A stretch of DNA of 64,000 nucleotides, taken from NCBI RefSeq assembly GCF_017583065.1, contig NZ_JAGEVL010000001.1, positions 248,001 to 312,000 on the forward strand, written 5' to 3'. Each line of letters opens with the position of its first letter. Position 1 is the stretch's first letter. Below the pieces are notes generated by a model. The model had not been told where the DNA came from. It saw only the letters and a program-made list of their open reading frames with translations, and searched no databases. A program made the translations under genes and the position numbers. Of this stretch, positions 31,534 to 43,097 are shown piece after piece. Origin of the DNA: Staphylococcus shinii. Its GTDB lineage: Bacteria > Bacillota > Bacilli > Staphylococcales > Staphylococcaceae.

Positions 31534-32166
31534 GTGAGCGTTATAGAACTGAGTAAAAGGCAACAGCAAATTGTTGAAATTGTGAAGAATAATGGCCCGA
31601 TTACTGGTGAACGTATAGCTGAACAACTGAATTTAACACGCGCGACTTTAAGACCTGATTTAGCCATTTTAACGATGTCTGGTATTTTAGAAGCTAGACC
31701 ACGCGTTGGCTATTATTATTCTGGGAAACCGAAAAATAAATTAATAGCCGATGAACTAAAACAATATGTAGTTAAAGATTACGCATCTCACCCAGTAGTA
31801 GTAAAGAGTGAGATGACTGTTTATGATGCGATATGTACTATATTTTTAGAAGATGTTAGTACACTATTTGTAATTAACAACAATGGTGATTTTATGGGAG
31901 TTTGTTCACGTAAAGATTTATTGAGAGCATCAATGATTGGAGAAGATATACATACAATGCCAGTGAATATTATTATGACACGCATGCCAAATTTAAGTTA
32001 CGTTTTAGAGGACGAAAGGGTAATATTTGCAGCAAATCTCATGATTGAAAAGGAAATCGATTCTTTACCTATTGTGGTTAAAAAAGAAAATGGTAAATAT
32101 GAAGTTAAAGGTCGTATTTCAAAAACAACAATAACTAAAATCTTTGTCTCATTATTAAATGAATAG
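31534..32166 (+). CDS. ccpN: CcpN-type transcriptional repressor (HTH + two CBS domains)
   Basis: A repressor of gluconeogenic genes in Bacillus. The protein has an N-terminal winged helix ([41 protein letters not shown]) and two CBS domains ([42 protein letters not shown]). The start is uncertain: AAAGGGGTGA (31528-31537) is a clear ribosome site, but the GTG at 31534 lies inside it and the codons at the right distance are GTT, ATA or CTG (31540-31551). A TTG at 31513 has no ribosome site. The next gene ppsR is 14 nt away, as in B. subtilis ccpN-yqfL. Confidence 0.88.
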   Translation: MSVIELSKRQQQIVEIVKNNGPITGERIAEQLNLTRATLRPDLAILTMSGILEARPRVGYYYSGKPKNKLIADELKQYVVKDYASHPVVVKSEMTVYDAICTIFLEDVSTLFVINNNGDFMGVCSRKDLLRASMIGEDIHTMPVNIIMTRMPNLSYVLEDERVIFAANLMIEKEIDSLPIVVKKENGKYEVKGRISKTTITKIFVSLLNE

Positions 32167-32180
32167 GTGGTATTAAATTA

Positions 32181-33002
32181 ATGGAAAATATTAGAATAAT
32201 AGTCGCATCTGACTCAGTAGGTGAAACAGCAGAATTAGTAGCAAGGGCCTGTATTTCACAATTTAATCCAAACCAATGTGATAGTGAAATTAGCAGATAC
32301 CCATATATTGAAGCATTAGAAAACGTAGATGAAGTGATTTCTGTCGCGAAAGATACAGAAGCCATTGTAGTTTATACATTAGTAAAACCAGAAATAAGAA
32401 AATATATGGAAGCAAAAATCAGTGAATTTAATATTAAATCTGTAGATATTATGGGGCCGTTAATGAATATTTTATTAGATAAAATTGATGAACAGCCATA
32501 TTTTGAACCGGGACTTGTCCATCAGTTAGATGAAGCCTATTTCAAGAAGATTGATGCTATCGAATTTGCAGTTAAATATGATGATGGTAAAGATCCTAAA
32601 GGTTTATCGAAAGCAGATATTGTTCTGTTGGGGATTTCAAGAACATCCAAAACACCATTATCTCAATATCTTGCCCATAAAAGTTACAAGGTCATGAATA
32701 TTCCTATTGTTCCAGAGGTCACGCCGCCAGATGATTTATTTAATATTGATTCATCTAAATGCATTGCTTTAAAAATTAGCGAAGAAAAATTAAATAAAAT
32801 TCGTAAAGAACGTCTAAAGCAGCTTGGGTTAGGAGACAGTGCTAGATATGCAACTGAACAACGTATTGAAGAAGAACTTAATTATTTCCATAATTTAGTT
32901 GAAAGAATCGGTTGTCCGGTAATTGATGTATCAGATAAAGCGATTGAAGAAACTGCTAATGATATTATTAGTATTATAGAGCAAAATAGTTTCAAAAAAT
33001 AA
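32181..33002 (+). CDS. ppsR: Pyruvate,phosphate dikinase / PEP synthase regulatory protein
   Basis: A 273-residue bifunctional kinase/pyrophosphorylase of the PDRP/DUF299 family (B. subtilis YqfL), which switches a dikinase on and off by reversible Thr phosphorylation. It begins [20 protein letters not shown] and has the P-loop-like [25 protein letters not shown] and the EVTPPDDLF segment. It follows ccpN by 14 nt. No dikinase gene lies in the window, so its target is elsewhere or is something else. Confidence 0.9.
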   Translation: MENIRIIVASDSVGETAELVARACISQFNPNQCDSEISRYPYIEALENVDEVISVAKDTEAIVVYTLVKPEIRKYMEAKISEFNIKSVDIMGPLMNILLDKIDEQPYFEPGLVHQLDEAYFKKIDAIEFAVKYDDGKDPKGLSKADIVLLGISRTSKTPLSQYLAHKSYKVMNIPIVPEVTPPDDLFNIDSSKCIALKISEEKLNKIRKERLKQLGLGDSARYATEQRIEEELNYFHNLVERIGCPVIDVSDKAIEETANDIISIIEQNSFKK

Positions 33003-33048
33003 ATAAAACATTTATAATAGTGTAACTAATGTCTAATAGGTGATTATT

Positions 33049-34833
33049 TTGCGAATCGAACAATCCACAATTAATGAAATAAAAGAAAAAACTGACATTC
33101 TCGACTTAGTTAGCGAGTATGTAAAGTTAGAGAAAAGAGGACGCAATTATATAGGTTTGTGTCCTTTTCATGATGAAAAGACTCCATCTTTTACCGTTTC
33201 AGAAGATAAGCAAATTTGTCATTGTTTCGGTTGTAAAAAAGGGGGTAACGTTTTCCAATTCACACAAGAGATAAAAGATATATCATTTACTGATGCTGTG
33301 AAAGAATTAGGAGAGCGCGTTAATATTAAAGTTGAAACAGAGTCATCTGGTGTAAACCAAGAGACTTCGCACCAAGTTGCCTCAGACGATTTGAAAATGA
33401 TTGAAATGCATGAGTTAATGCAAGAGTATTATCATTATGCACTGAAAAAAACAGTTGAAGGTGAAGCAGCCCTAAATTATTTGAAAGAACGTGGTTTTAC
33501 TGACGCGCTGATTGATGCAAGGAAAATTGGCTATGCGCCTAAAAATTCTCATTTTTGTCATGATTTTCTAAAGAAAAAAGGGTACGATATTCAACTAGCT
33601 TATGAAGCTGGATTGTTATCTCGAAACGAGGAAAATTTTAGTTATTATGACCGTTTTAGAGATCGTATTATGTTTCCGTTAACTAATGCACAAGGACGGA
33701 CTGTTGGCTATTCAGGCAGAACATATACAAATCAAGAACCAAAGTATTTAAATAGTCCAGAAACACCAATATTTCAAAAGCGTAGATTACTATACAACGT
33801 TGATCACGCTAGAAAATCCATCAGAAAAACTGATGAATTAATTTTATTGGAAGGTTTTATGGATGTTATTAAAGCTGATCAAGCTGGGCTTAAACAAGTT
33901 GTTGCTAGTATGGGTACACAAATATCACAAGAACATATAGCATTTATCAAAAAGTTAACGTCTAATGTTACATTAATGTTTGATGGTGATTACGCAGGTA
34001 CAGAAGCTACATTAAAAACTGGACAAATACTGTTACAACAAGGTTTCAATGTATTTGTAGTGCAATTACCTAAAGATATGGATCCTGATGAGTATATTGG
34101 AAAGCATGGCACCGAAGCATTTAATTACTTTGTAGAGCATGAGAAAAAATCATTCATTATTTATAAAGTGCATACTCATCAAGACGAAATTGAAAATAAT
34201 GATTTAGCGTATGAGCGATATTTAAAGGAAATCACTAATGATATTTCTTATATGAGTTCTACTATTTTACAGAAAAAGATATTGCAAGAAGTTTCGGAAT
34301 TGTTTAAAGTTAGCTTGGATAGTCTAAATAATGTAATAGGACAGCAACAAGATTATTATCAACCTCAAGATTATCATGTGCCATCCGTGCCGCAATTCAA
34401 TAATTTAAATAAGAATGAGAAAGCAGAACGCGCTTTACTTAAACATTTTATGAATGATAAAGATATTTTTTTAAATTATCACAAATTACTTCAATTAGAA
34501 GACTTTACAAATGAATATTTTAAGCGTATATTTAATATTTTACACGAGTTTTACTCTGAAAATGATACGTTCAATATTAGTGATGTATTACAGTACATTG
34601 ATTCCAATGAAATTAAAGAAGCATTTATATCATTAGATAACTATTTGATAAATGAAGAACCTTTTGAACATGAAATTGATGACTATATAAATACACTGAC
34701 AACTAATAGAAATGAAGAAACGATTGAATCGCTTAATCAAAAGCTCCGAGAAGCTTCGAGATTGGGTGATTTAGAACTGCAAAAATATTATTTAGAAAAA
34801 ATTGTAAATCACAATAAAAATAGAATGAATTGA
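33049..34833 (+). CDS. dnaG: DNA primase
   Basis: Makes RNA primers for replication. The 594-residue protein has the N-terminal zinc finger ([11 protein letters not shown] from residue 40, CHCFGC), the TOPRIM catalytic domain ([34 protein letters not shown]) and the C-terminal helicase-binding domain. A GTG at 33040 overlaps the ribosome site AGGTGAT; the start is TTG at 33049, giving the N-terminus [19 protein letters not shown]. It is followed by sigA, the classic macromolecular-synthesis pair. Confidence 0.97.
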   Translation: MRIEQSTINEIKEKTDILDLVSEYVKLEKRGRNYIGLCPFHDEKTPSFTVSEDKQICHCFGCKKGGNVFQFTQEIKDISFTDAVKELGERVNIKVETESSGVNQETSHQVASDDLKMIEMHELMQEYYHYALKKTVEGEAALNYLKERGFTDALIDARKIGYAPKNSHFCHDFLKKKGYDIQLAYEAGLLSRNEENFSYYDRFRDRIMFPLTNAQGRTVGYSGRTYTNQEPKYLNSPETPIFQKRRLLYNVDHARKSIRKTDELILLEGFMDVIKADQAGLKQVVASMGTQISQEHIAFIKKLTSNVTLMFDGDYAGTEATLKTGQILLQQGFNVFVVQLPKDMDPDEYIGKHGTEAFNYFVEHEKKSFIIYKVHTHQDEIENNDLAYERYLKEITNDISYMSSTILQKKILQEVSELFKVSLDSLNNVIGQQQDYYQPQDYHVPSVPQFNNLNKNEKAERALLKHFMNDKDIFLNYHKLLQLEDFTNEYFKRIFNILHEFYSENDTFNISDVLQYIDSNEIKEAFISLDNYLINEEPFEHEIDDYINTLTTNRNEETIESLNQKLREASRLGDLELQKYYLEKIVNHNKNRMN

Positions 34834-34898
34834 AAAATATGTACTTGTCTGTATGTTTATAACACTTTAATGTGTATACGATACAATGTTTTGAGTAG

Positions 34899-36071
<1,173 letters not shown>

Positions 36072-36197
36072 TTTTTAGCGCTTGAGACTAATCAACTACG
36101 CATTTATCAATGTCGTTACGTCTCTATGTACACATGTACAGTAGCTCATGGAGTGTACAATACGCTATCCAATAGCTTTAAAAACTAAGTCAGTGAT

Positions 36198-36257
36198 AAA
36201 AGGAGCGGGAATTCGAGATCAAATTTAAAATTTTGATTTCACTTCCGCTCCTTTTTT
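36198..36257 (+). terminator. Terminator downstream of sigA
   Basis: An outer 11-bp stem AAAAGGAGCGG (36198-36208) with CCGCTCCTTTT (36245-36255), an inner ATCAAA/TTTGAT stem, and a T run. It lies 127 nt beyond the sigA stop. Confidence 0.85.
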
Positions 36258-36281
36258 ACATATTAAAAGAGGAGCACTTTT

Positions 36282-36959
36282 ATGATTCCATTAAACCAAA
36301 GATTACAAAGAGTAAGTAATTATATTAAAGGTGACTATTTAGCAGATATTGGTTCAGATCATGCTTATCTACCAATTTTTGCTATAAAAAATAAATTAAC
36401 TAAAAAAGCAATAGCAGGCGAGGTCATTAAAGGACCTTTTGATGCCTCTAAACGTAATGTTAGTGAACATCAACTCAGTAACCATATCGATGTACGACTA
36501 GGTGATGGGTTAACAGTTATACAACATGAAGATGCAATTACTTCAATTACTATTTGTGGCATGGGCGGACCTCTAATAGCCAAAATTATTAGTGATGGCG
36601 CTGATAAATTGCATAACAAACCAAGGTTAGTGTTACAAAGTAATATACAGTCAAGTGCTATTAGAATCAAACTTACAGAATTAAATTATGGCATAATAAA
36701 TGAAGAAATCATGGAAGAAAAGGGCCATATATATGAAATTATTGTTGCTGAGTATTTTGAAAATAAACCAACTATGACTCGAGCAGAATTAAAATTCGGC
36801 CCTGAATTAGTTAAAGATAAAAATGATTTATTTAACAAAAAATGGGAACGTGAAAAAGAAGCGTTATTAAAAATAAAAAATAATTTGAATCCTAATACTC
36901 ATGCTAAACGTTTAAATGAGATAAATGATGAGTTAGATCTAATTAACGAGGTGTTATAA
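36282..36959 (+). CDS. trmK: tRNA (adenine(22)-N1)-methyltransferase TrmK
   Basis: Methylates A22 in the D-loop of bacterial tRNAs. The 225-residue protein has the SAM motif ADIGSDHAYLP near residue 20, GEVIKGPFDASKRNV, and the catalytic-region motif ICGMGGPLIAKII; LQSNIQ is also typical. The C-terminus is a charged helical hairpin. AGAGGAG precedes the ATG, and its TAA abuts the ATG of the next gene, as in B. subtilis yqfN-yqfO. Confidence 0.94.
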   Translation: MIPLNQRLQRVSNYIKGDYLADIGSDHAYLPIFAIKNKLTKKAIAGEVIKGPFDASKRNVSEHQLSNHIDVRLGDGLTVIQHEDAITSITICGMGGPLIAKIISDGADKLHNKPRLVLQSNIQSSAIRIKLTELNYGIINEEIMEEKGHIYEIIVAEYFENKPTMTRAELKFGPELVKDKNDLFNKKWEREKEALLKIKNNLNPNTHAKRLNEINDELDLINEVL

Positions 36960-38063
36960 ATGATTATCGATGAATTATTAAAAACCGTTAATACGCATGT
37001 ACCTTTTAATACAGCTGAATCATGGGATAACGTGGGTTTATTAATTGGTGATAAGGCTAACAAAGTAACAGGTATATTGACAGCACTAGATTGTACTGAA
37101 GAAATTGTTGATGAAGCGATAAAGAAAGGCTATAATACAATTATTTGTCATCATCCTCTTATTTTTAAAGGCATAAAAAATATTACTCAACAAGATGGTT
37201 ATGGGTTAATCATACGTAAATTAATTCAACATGATGTTAATCTTATTGCATTACACACTAACTTAGATGTTCACCCACAAGGTGTAAATGCGATGCTTTC
37301 TAACAAATTAGGCTTAAAAGAGCAACAAATTTTAAACCCTGAAACTATATCTTATTATAAGGTGCAAGTATTTATTCCTGAGGAAAACTTAAACAATTTT
37401 AAAGATGCATTAAGCGAAGCAGGCGTTGCTCAAGAGGGAGACTATCAATATTGCTTTTTTGAAAGTAAGGGCACTGGTCAATTTAAGCCAGTAGATAATG
37501 CGAATCCGCATATTGGTGAAAAAAATCAAATTGCTCATGTAGATGAATATAAATTGGAATTTATGATTGAGCATCAGCAAAGAAGTTTAACACAAGATTT
37601 AATAACGCAACACCATCCATATGAAACGCCGGTTTATGATTTTATAGAGCTAAAAAAACAAGCGAATTATGGTTTGGGTATGATAGGTAAACTTAGTGAA
37701 GCGATGACAGCGAGAAAATTTGTGGACCATGCTAAATCACAATTAAAAATGCCAAGCGTACGTTTTTCTGGTGATATCAATGCTAACATAGAAACAGTAG
37801 CTATTATTGGTGGTTCAGGTATTGGATTTGAGTACACAGCTAAACAAAAAGGCGCTGATATCTTTGTAACGGGCGATATTAAGCATCACGATGCATTAGA
37901 CGCTAAAATCGCAGGTGTTAATTTATTAGATATTAATCATTACAGTGAATATGTAATGAGAGAAGGATTATGCCAACTTTTAGAAGATTGGCTAAATACT
38001 GAAAGCAAATATTTTAATATTGAAGCGTCTGTGATTAATACAGACCCATTTGAATATTTATAA
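36960..38063 (+). CDS. Nif3-like dinuclear metal centre protein (YqfO)
   Basis: A 367-residue NGG1-interacting factor 3-like protein. The metal ligands appear in ICHHPLIFKGI, ALHTNLDVH near the start, and GDIKHHDAL with LDINHYSEYVMRE near the end. A PII/CutA-like domain is inserted in the middle (VFIPEENLNNFKDALSEAG). The family has been linked to GTP cyclohydrolase-like or YqfO folds; the function is unsettled. It directly follows trmK. Confidence 0.92.
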   Translation: MIIDELLKTVNTHVPFNTAESWDNVGLLIGDKANKVTGILTALDCTEEIVDEAIKKGYNTIICHHPLIFKGIKNITQQDGYGLIIRKLIQHDVNLIALHTNLDVHPQGVNAMLSNKLGLKEQQILNPETISYYKVQVFIPEENLNNFKDALSEAGVAQEGDYQYCFFESKGTGQFKPVDNANPHIGEKNQIAHVDEYKLEFMIEHQQRSLTQDLITQHHPYETPVYDFIELKKQANYGLGMIGKLSEAMTARKFVDHAKSQLKMPSVRFSGDINANIETVAIIGGSGIGFEYTAKQKGADIFVTGDIKHHDALDAKIAGVNLLDINHYSEYVMREGLCQLLEDWLNTESKYFNIEASVINTDPFEYL

Positions 38064-38074
38064 CAACAATCCGT

Positions 38075-38101
38075 GGCTGAGGCGTAATCAATGCTTCAGC
38101 C
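38075..38101 (+). terminator. Hairpin after the trmK-yqfO unit
   Basis: GGCTGAGGC (38075-38083) pairs with GCTTCAGCC (38093-38101), one G-T wobble. No T run follows, so it may be a weak terminator or a 3'-end stabiliser. Confidence 0.45.
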
Positions 38102-38263
38102 GTTAATATGAAATATTACATGACAATTAAAATATAATTGATATTTGACAAACATAATTTATTAAAGTAAGCATTCTTAGAGAGAAATATTAGGATGTTG
38201 CTATAAAATTATATTGATATTACTACTGACAAACATTTTGTGGCAATTATTACCTATTTGACC

Positions 38264-38272
38264 TGATATAAT
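38264..38272 (+). promoter_or_regulatory. Extended -10 promoter of cshB
   Basis: TGATATAAT, with TATAAT at 38267-38272, 67 nt before the cshB ATG. It is the same extended -10 as before phoH; no good -35 is seen. Confidence 0.5.
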
Positions 38273-38339
38273 AATTTAGTTCAAAATTATACGGTAATGC
38301 TTTATAATGGATAAGATGAAGATTTAAGGAGGCCAAGAC

Positions 38340-39680
38340 ATGGCAAATCACCCATTTGAAAAATTTAATTTAGAACCAAGTCTGATTGACGCTGTGAAAG
38401 ATTTGAATTTTGATCAACCGACTGAAATTCAAAGCCGAGTAATACCAAAAATAATAAAACAAGTAAATTTAATCGGCCAATCACAAACAGGGACAGGTAA
38501 ATCCCATGCGTTTTTATTACCGTTAATCAATTCAATAGATACAGAATACAAAGAACCACAAGCAATTGTTGTAGCTCCTACAAGAGAATTAGCGCAACAA
38601 CTTTTTGATGTTGCTAGCCATATAACAAAATTTAAAGAAGATGTGTCAGTAAAACTATTCATAGGTGGCACAGATATTGAAAAAGATCGTAGTCGTGCAA
38701 AGAATCAACCACAACTTGTTATCGGTACGCCTACACGTATAAATGATTTAGCTAAACACGGGGATTTACATGTACACTTAGCATCCTACTTAGTCATTGA
38801 TGAAGCAGACTTAATGATAGATTTAGGGCTAATAGATGAAGTTGATCATATTGCTACAAGATTAGATGAGAAAGCGCATATTGCAGTGTTTAGTGCGACA
38901 ATACCTAAATCGTTACATCCATTTTTAAATAAATATCTTGAAAATCCCGATTTTGTTGAGATAGAAAATACAGAAAAGAACAAAAAAAATATAGAATTCT
39001 ATTTAATTCCGACAAAAGGCGAAGCTAAAATAGAAAAGACTTTAAAGTTAATTGACATACTAAACCCATATTTATGTATCATTTTCTGTAATAGTAGAGA
39101 CAGTGCTGATGAATTAGCTAACCAACTCAATGCGGCTGGTTTGAAATTAGGTATGATTCATGGTGGACTTTCACCTAGAGAACGTAAACAACAAATGAAA
39201 CGTATTAGAAATTTAGAATTCCAATATGTGATAGCTAGTGATTTAGCATCACGTGGCATTGATATTGATGGTGTAAGTCATGTAATTAACTTTGATGTAC
39301 CAAATGATATTGATTTCTTCACACATCGTGTAGGACGTACTGGTAGAGGACAATATAAAGGCGTTGCAATTACTTTATACAGTCCCGATGAAGAAAATAA
39401 TGTTGCGCTAATCGAACAACGTGGTTATCATTTTGAAAACGTAGATATTAAAGACAATGAATTAAAAGCAATTAAAGCTCATAATTTACGCCAATCACGT
39501 AAAAATAAAGATGATCACTTAACAAATCAATTAAAATATAAAGTTAAAAGCAATAAGAAAAAAGTAAAACCAGGTTATAAGAAGAAATTCAAACGTGATT
39601 TGGATGATTTAAAACGTAAAGAACGTAAGCAATTTAGTAAACAAAAGAGTAGACAAGAAAGAAAAAATAAAAAAGGATAG
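38340..39680 (+). CDS. cshB: DEAD-box RNA helicase CshB
   Basis: An ATP-dependent RNA helicase linked to cold adaptation and RNA turnover or ribosome assembly. The 446-residue protein has the Q motif (FEKFNLEPS, PTEIQ), motif I SQTGTGKS, PTRELAQQL, GTPTRI, DEAD in VIDEADLMIDLG, SAT in FSATIP, and motif VI HRVGRTGRG, then a Lys/Arg-rich tail of about 70 residues for RNA binding. AAGGAGG precedes the ATG. nfo follows at once. Confidence 0.93.
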   Translation: MANHPFEKFNLEPSLIDAVKDLNFDQPTEIQSRVIPKIIKQVNLIGQSQTGTGKSHAFLLPLINSIDTEYKEPQAIVVAPTRELAQQLFDVASHITKFKEDVSVKLFIGGTDIEKDRSRAKNQPQLVIGTPTRINDLAKHGDLHVHLASYLVIDEADLMIDLGLIDEVDHIATRLDEKAHIAVFSATIPKSLHPFLNKYLENPDFVEIENTEKNKKNIEFYLIPTKGEAKIEKTLKLIDILNPYLCIIFCNSRDSADELANQLNAAGLKLGMIHGGLSPRERKQQMKRIRNLEFQYVIASDLASRGIDIDGVSHVINFDVPNDIDFFTHRVGRTGRGQYKGVAITLYSPDEENNVALIEQRGYHFENVDIKDNELKAIKAHNLRQSRKNKDDHLTNQLKYKVKSNKKKVKPGYKKKFKRDLDDLKRKERKQFSKQKSRQERKNKKG

Positions 39681-39689
39681 GTGAATTTT

Positions 39690-40580
39690 ATGTTATTAGG
39701 GTCTCATGTATCGATGAATGGTAAAAAAATGTTAGAAGGTTCAGCCGAAGAAGCTCAAAAGTTTGGTGAGTCTACATTTATGATTTATACAGGTGCGCCA
39801 CAAAATACAAGAAGAAAACCTATCGAAGAATTAAATATTGAAAAAGGGCATGAAGTAATGAAAGCTCATGGTCTATCAAATATTGTTGTGCATGCACCTT
39901 ATATTATAAATATCGCTAACACAATTAAACCACATGTCTTTGAACTTGGTGTGGAGTTCTTACAAAGTGAAATAGAACGTACACAAGCACTAGGCGCAAA
40001 AGATATAGTATTACACCCAGGTGCTCATGTTGGCGAAGGTACAGATGCAGGTATCAAAAAGATAATAGAAGGTCTTAACGAAGTTCTAACGAATGATAAC
40101 GATGTTAGAATAGCATTAGAAACAATGGCTGGTAAAGGATCTGAGATTGGCAGAAATTTTGAAGAGATAGCTAGAATTATTGATGGCGTAGATCATAATG
40201 AAAGATTATCAGTATGTTTTGATACATGTCATACACACGACGCCGGTTATAATGTCAAAGAAGATTTCGATGGCGTTTTAAATGAATTTGATAAAATTAT
40301 AGGTGTTGATAGAATTAAAGTTGTGCATGTGAATGATAGTAAAAATGATATTGGCGCACATAAAGATAGACACGAAAATATCGGATTTGGTTATATTGGT
40401 TTTGATGCGCTTAACTATATTGTACATCACGATACTTTTAAAGAGATTCCGAAAATATTAGAAACACCTTATGTAGGTGAAGATAAAAAGAACAAAAAAC
40501 CACCTTATAAACTAGAGATTGAAATGTTAAAACAACAACAATTTGATCCGGATTTAAAGAATAAAATTTTGCATCAATAA
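39690..40580 (+). CDS. nfo: Endonuclease IV (AP endonuclease)
   Basis: Cuts the backbone 5' of abasic sites in base-excision repair; a trinuclear zinc TIM-barrel enzyme. The 296-residue protein has the three signatures: [30 protein letters not shown] and [15 protein letters not shown], plus [25 protein letters not shown] at 39681 lies in the AGGTG ribosome site; the start is ATG 39690. It is separated from cshB by 9 nt. Confidence 0.96.
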   Translation: MLLGSHVSMNGKKMLEGSAEEAQKFGESTFMIYTGAPQNTRRKPIEELNIEKGHEVMKAHGLSNIVVHAPYIINIANTIKPHVFELGVEFLQSEIERTQALGAKDIVLHPGAHVGEGTDAGIKKIIEGLNEVLTNDNDVRIALETMAGKGSEIGRNFEEIARIIDGVDHNERLSVCFDTCHTHDAGYNVKEDFDGVLNEFDKIIGVDRIKVVHVNDSKNDIGAHKDRHENIGFGYIGFDALNYIVHHDTFKEIPKILETPYVGEDKKNKKPPYKLEIEMLKQQQFDPDLKNKILHQ

Positions 40581-40680
40581 TGATTTTCCTTGAAAATGGG
40601 TTAGAATGTAAAGATTTTAATTAAATATTCTTGCACTTTAAAATCAGAAAAAGATTAGCAATTTATTTAACCGTAACAAA

Positions 40681-40738
40681 AAAGAGTAATATGTGAAATC
40701 TGATGATTTAATTAGAATTCACATGTTACTCTTTTTTA
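40681..40738 (+). terminator. Terminator of the cshB-nfo unit
   Basis: A 17-bp stem with one G-T wobble: AAAGAGTAATATGTGAA (40681-40697) with TTCACATGTTACTCTTT (40718-40734), then TTTT. Confidence 0.88.
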
Positions 40739-40758
40739 TTAATTCGGAAACATTACTA

Positions 40759-40787
40759 TTTACATAATTGATATCTCGATGTATAGT
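40759..40787 (+). promoter_or_regulatory. Promoter of the zinc uptake operon
   Basis: TTTACA (40759-40764), 17-nt spacer, TATAGT (40782-40787), 19 nt before the ABC ATPase start. I see no convincing Zur palindrome overlapping it, in line with the homologous S. aureus operon reported not to respond to zinc. Confidence 0.65.
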
Positions 40788-40805
40788 ATAGAACGAGGTG
40801 AAAAC

Positions 40806-41579
40806 ATGTCTACACCAGTATTCGAATTAAAAAATATAGATTATTATTTTGACAACAAACAGGTGCTTGAAAATATAAACATTAAAATTAATCGAGGAGA
40901 GTTTGTTGCAATTGTAGGACCTAATGGTGCTGGAAAATCAACTTTACTAAAAATTATACTTGGCTTATTACCAATTCAAAAAGGGCAAATCTATGTCGAT
41001 GGTAAAGACTATAATGGTAATCAGTCTTTACTAAAAATTAGTTACGTTTCCCAAAAAGCACAGGCATTTAAAGCTGGGTTCCCTGCTAGTGTTAAAGAAG
41101 TTGTTATCAGTGGGCTTACCAAGCGTAAGAAATTATTTCAGTGGTTCAATAAAAAAGATGAACAAAGCGTAAAAGCTGTTCTATCTCGTCTTAACATTGA
41201 ACATTTAATTGATAAAAATATAGCTGAATTATCAGGTGGCCAACAACAACGAGTGTTAATTGCACGAGCGTTAATTAGTGAACCATCAGTACTAATTCTG
41301 GATGAACCAACTAGTGGTATTGATGCAAAACATGTGAGTGAATTTTATGAAACTTTAGATACACTAAAACATGAAGGTGTAACCATCATACTTGTTACAC
41401 ATGATATTGGGGTTGTGGCAGATACAGCGACTGAAGTGGCATGCTTGAATAAGCATTTACATTTTCACGGAACAACTGAAGACTTTAAATCATTAGACGA
41501 AGTTGAAATATCAAAAATTTATGGTCACCCTATCCAATTTGTTGATCATCAGCATAGTAGGGAGTGTTGTTCATCATGA
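40806..41579 (+). CDS. Zinc/metal ABC transporter ATP-binding protein
   Basis: A 257-residue ABC ATPase that would power metal-ion uptake with the downstream permease. It shows Walker A GPNGAGKST near residue 39, signature LSGGQQQRV, Walker B VLILDEPTSG and the H-loop VTHD; the C-terminus carries HQHSREC, a possible metal-sensing tail. The start is ATG 40806 with GAGGTG upstream, not 40779. In S. aureus the equivalent operon is mreA-mreB-zur. No solute-binding protein gene is in the operon. Confidence 0.92.
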   Translation: MSTPVFELKNIDYYFDNKQVLENINIKINRGEFVAIVGPNGAGKSTLLKIILGLLPIQKGQIYVDGKDYNGNQSLLKISYVSQKAQAFKAGFPASVKEVVISGLTKRKKLFQWFNKKDEQSVKAVLSRLNIEHLIDKNIAELSGGQQQRVLIARALISEPSVLILDEPTSGIDAKHVSEFYETLDTLKHEGVTIILVTHDIGVVADTATEVACLNKHLHFHGTTEDFKSLDEVEISKIYGHPIQFVDHQHSRECCSS

Positions 41580-42436
41580 TTGAAGCCTTACTAAATTTTG
41601 ATTTTATGAGATATTCACTTGCAAGTGGGTTACTTATCGGTTTGATTGCACCATTAATTGGTGCTTTTATTGTGGTCAGGAGACTATCATTAATTGCAGA
41701 TGCATTAAGTCATGTTACGCTTGGTGGTATTTCATTTGGGATGTTTATTGTAACCGTAATGCCAACTTTGGCATTTATTAACCCAATGTGGTTTGGTATT
41801 TTATATGCGGTAATCGGTGCATTACTCATTGAAAAGTTACGAACATCTTATAGTAACTACCAAGAAATTGCTATTCCAATTATTATGAGTGCTGGTATTG
41901 CGTTAAGCGCAATATTTATTTCACTAGCAGATGGCTTCAATCAAGAAATTGTAGGATTATTGTTTGGCTCTATCAGTGCTGTAACCTTAAGTGATCTATT
42001 TACAATTATTGTAATTGTCATCATTGTCCTTGTATTTATACTTTCTTTTTACAAAGAATTATTTATATTATCCTTTGATGAAGAATATAGTAAAGTAATA
42101 GGAATACCTAAATGGATTCAATTTATATTTATTATTATTGTAGCAATGGTTATTTCTGCCTCTATGCGTGTGGTAGGTATCTTATTAGTGAGTGCATTGA
42201 TCACTTTACCTGTGGCAATTTCTATGCGACTCACAAAAGGTTTTAAACAGTTAATCATTTTAAGTGTTGTTATTGGAGAGATTTCAGTTATTGGAGGGCT
42301 CGTATTAGCATTTTACATGAATATATCCCCTGGTGGTGTAATTGTAGTATTCCTTGTACTTATACTCGCTATTACGATGATGTATCAGAAATTTAAAACA
42401 AGAACAATAAAAGGAGATGCTAACGATGAAAACTGA
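41576..42436 (+). CDS. Zinc/metal ABC transporter permease
   Basis: A 286-residue ABC-3 family membrane protein with eight or so transmembrane helices. Typical features are [17 protein letters not shown] (coupling region) and [16 protein letters not shown]. An upstream GTG at 41564 lies in the ribosome site GGGAGTG; ATG 41576 overlaps the end of the ATPase gene by 4 nt (ATGA). It pairs with the ATPase upstream and with zur downstream. Confidence 0.92.
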   Translation: MIEALLNFDFMRYSLASGLLIGLIAPLIGAFIVVRRLSLIADALSHVTLGGISFGMFIVTVMPTLAFINPMWFGILYAVIGALLIEKLRTSYSNYQEIAIPIIMSAGIALSAIFISLADGFNQEIVGLLFGSISAVTLSDLFTIIVIVIIVLVFILSFYKELFILSFDEEYSKVIGIPKWIQFIFIIIVAMVISASMRVVGILLVSALITLPVAISMRLTKGFKQLIILSVVIGEISVIGGLVLAFYMNISPGGVIVVFLVLILAITMMYQKFKTRTIKGDANDEN

Positions 42437-42839
42437 AGAAGCTATTAGTATCATTAAAAACCACGGTCACAAATATACAAATAAAAGACGTGAAATGCTC
42501 GATATATTTGTCTCAGAAGATAAATATATTAACGCTAAATTAATTCAACAGGAAATGGATAAAAATTTCCCTGGGATATCATTCGACACAATTTATCGTA
42601 ATTTACATTTATTTAAAGATTTAGGCATTGTCGAAGGTACGGAATTGGATGGTGAAATGAAATTTAGAATTGCTTGCACAAATCATCACCATCATCATTT
42701 TATATGTGAATCATGTGGCGATACTAAGGTGATTGATTTTTGTCCGATTGAACAAATTAAAGCATTTCTTCCTAAAGTAGATATCCATACGCATAAATTA
42801 GAGGTTTATGGCGTGTGTGAAACTTGCCAACAAGCTTGA
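42426..42839 (+). CDS. zur: Zinc uptake regulator Zur (Fur family)
   Basis: A zinc-responsive Fur-family repressor. The 137-residue protein has an N-terminal winged helix ([44 protein letters not shown]), the metal-site run [22 protein letters not shown] and a second CxxC in CETCQ, forming the structural zinc site. Position in a zinc-transporter operon separates it from Fur and PerR. AAAGGAGATG precedes ATG 42426, overlapping the permease end by 11 nt. Confidence 0.93.
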   Translation: MKTEEAISIIKNHGHKYTNKRREMLDIFVSEDKYINAKLIQQEMDKNFPGISFDTIYRNLHLFKDLGIVEGTELDGEMKFRIACTNHHHHHFICESCGDTKVIDFCPIEQIKAFLPKVDIHTHKLEVYGVCETCQQA

Positions 42840-43097
42840 TTGTAAATTGTACAAAAAAGATTCGAAATACAAAAAATTTTCCATAAATCATAGGTCTTTC
42901 GTATGAATTAAATTGAATTTTTAAAATTGTTGAATAAACATGTTTAAATAAGGTCAATTTGAGATATACTAATAGAGTAACTAAAGATGACAAATATTAT
43001 TCAATAACTTTTCAATTAAACTTTAAGCAGATTAATTGTTGTTATCATAATTAGTTGTTATGCTTTATTTAAAGATTAATTAGGAGGATGATTATTT

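Noticed and set aside
42772..42993. Minus-strand frame downstream of zur
   Set aside because: It begins in the zur-sodA spacer and runs antisense into zur; no ribosome site or domain; codon use looks random.
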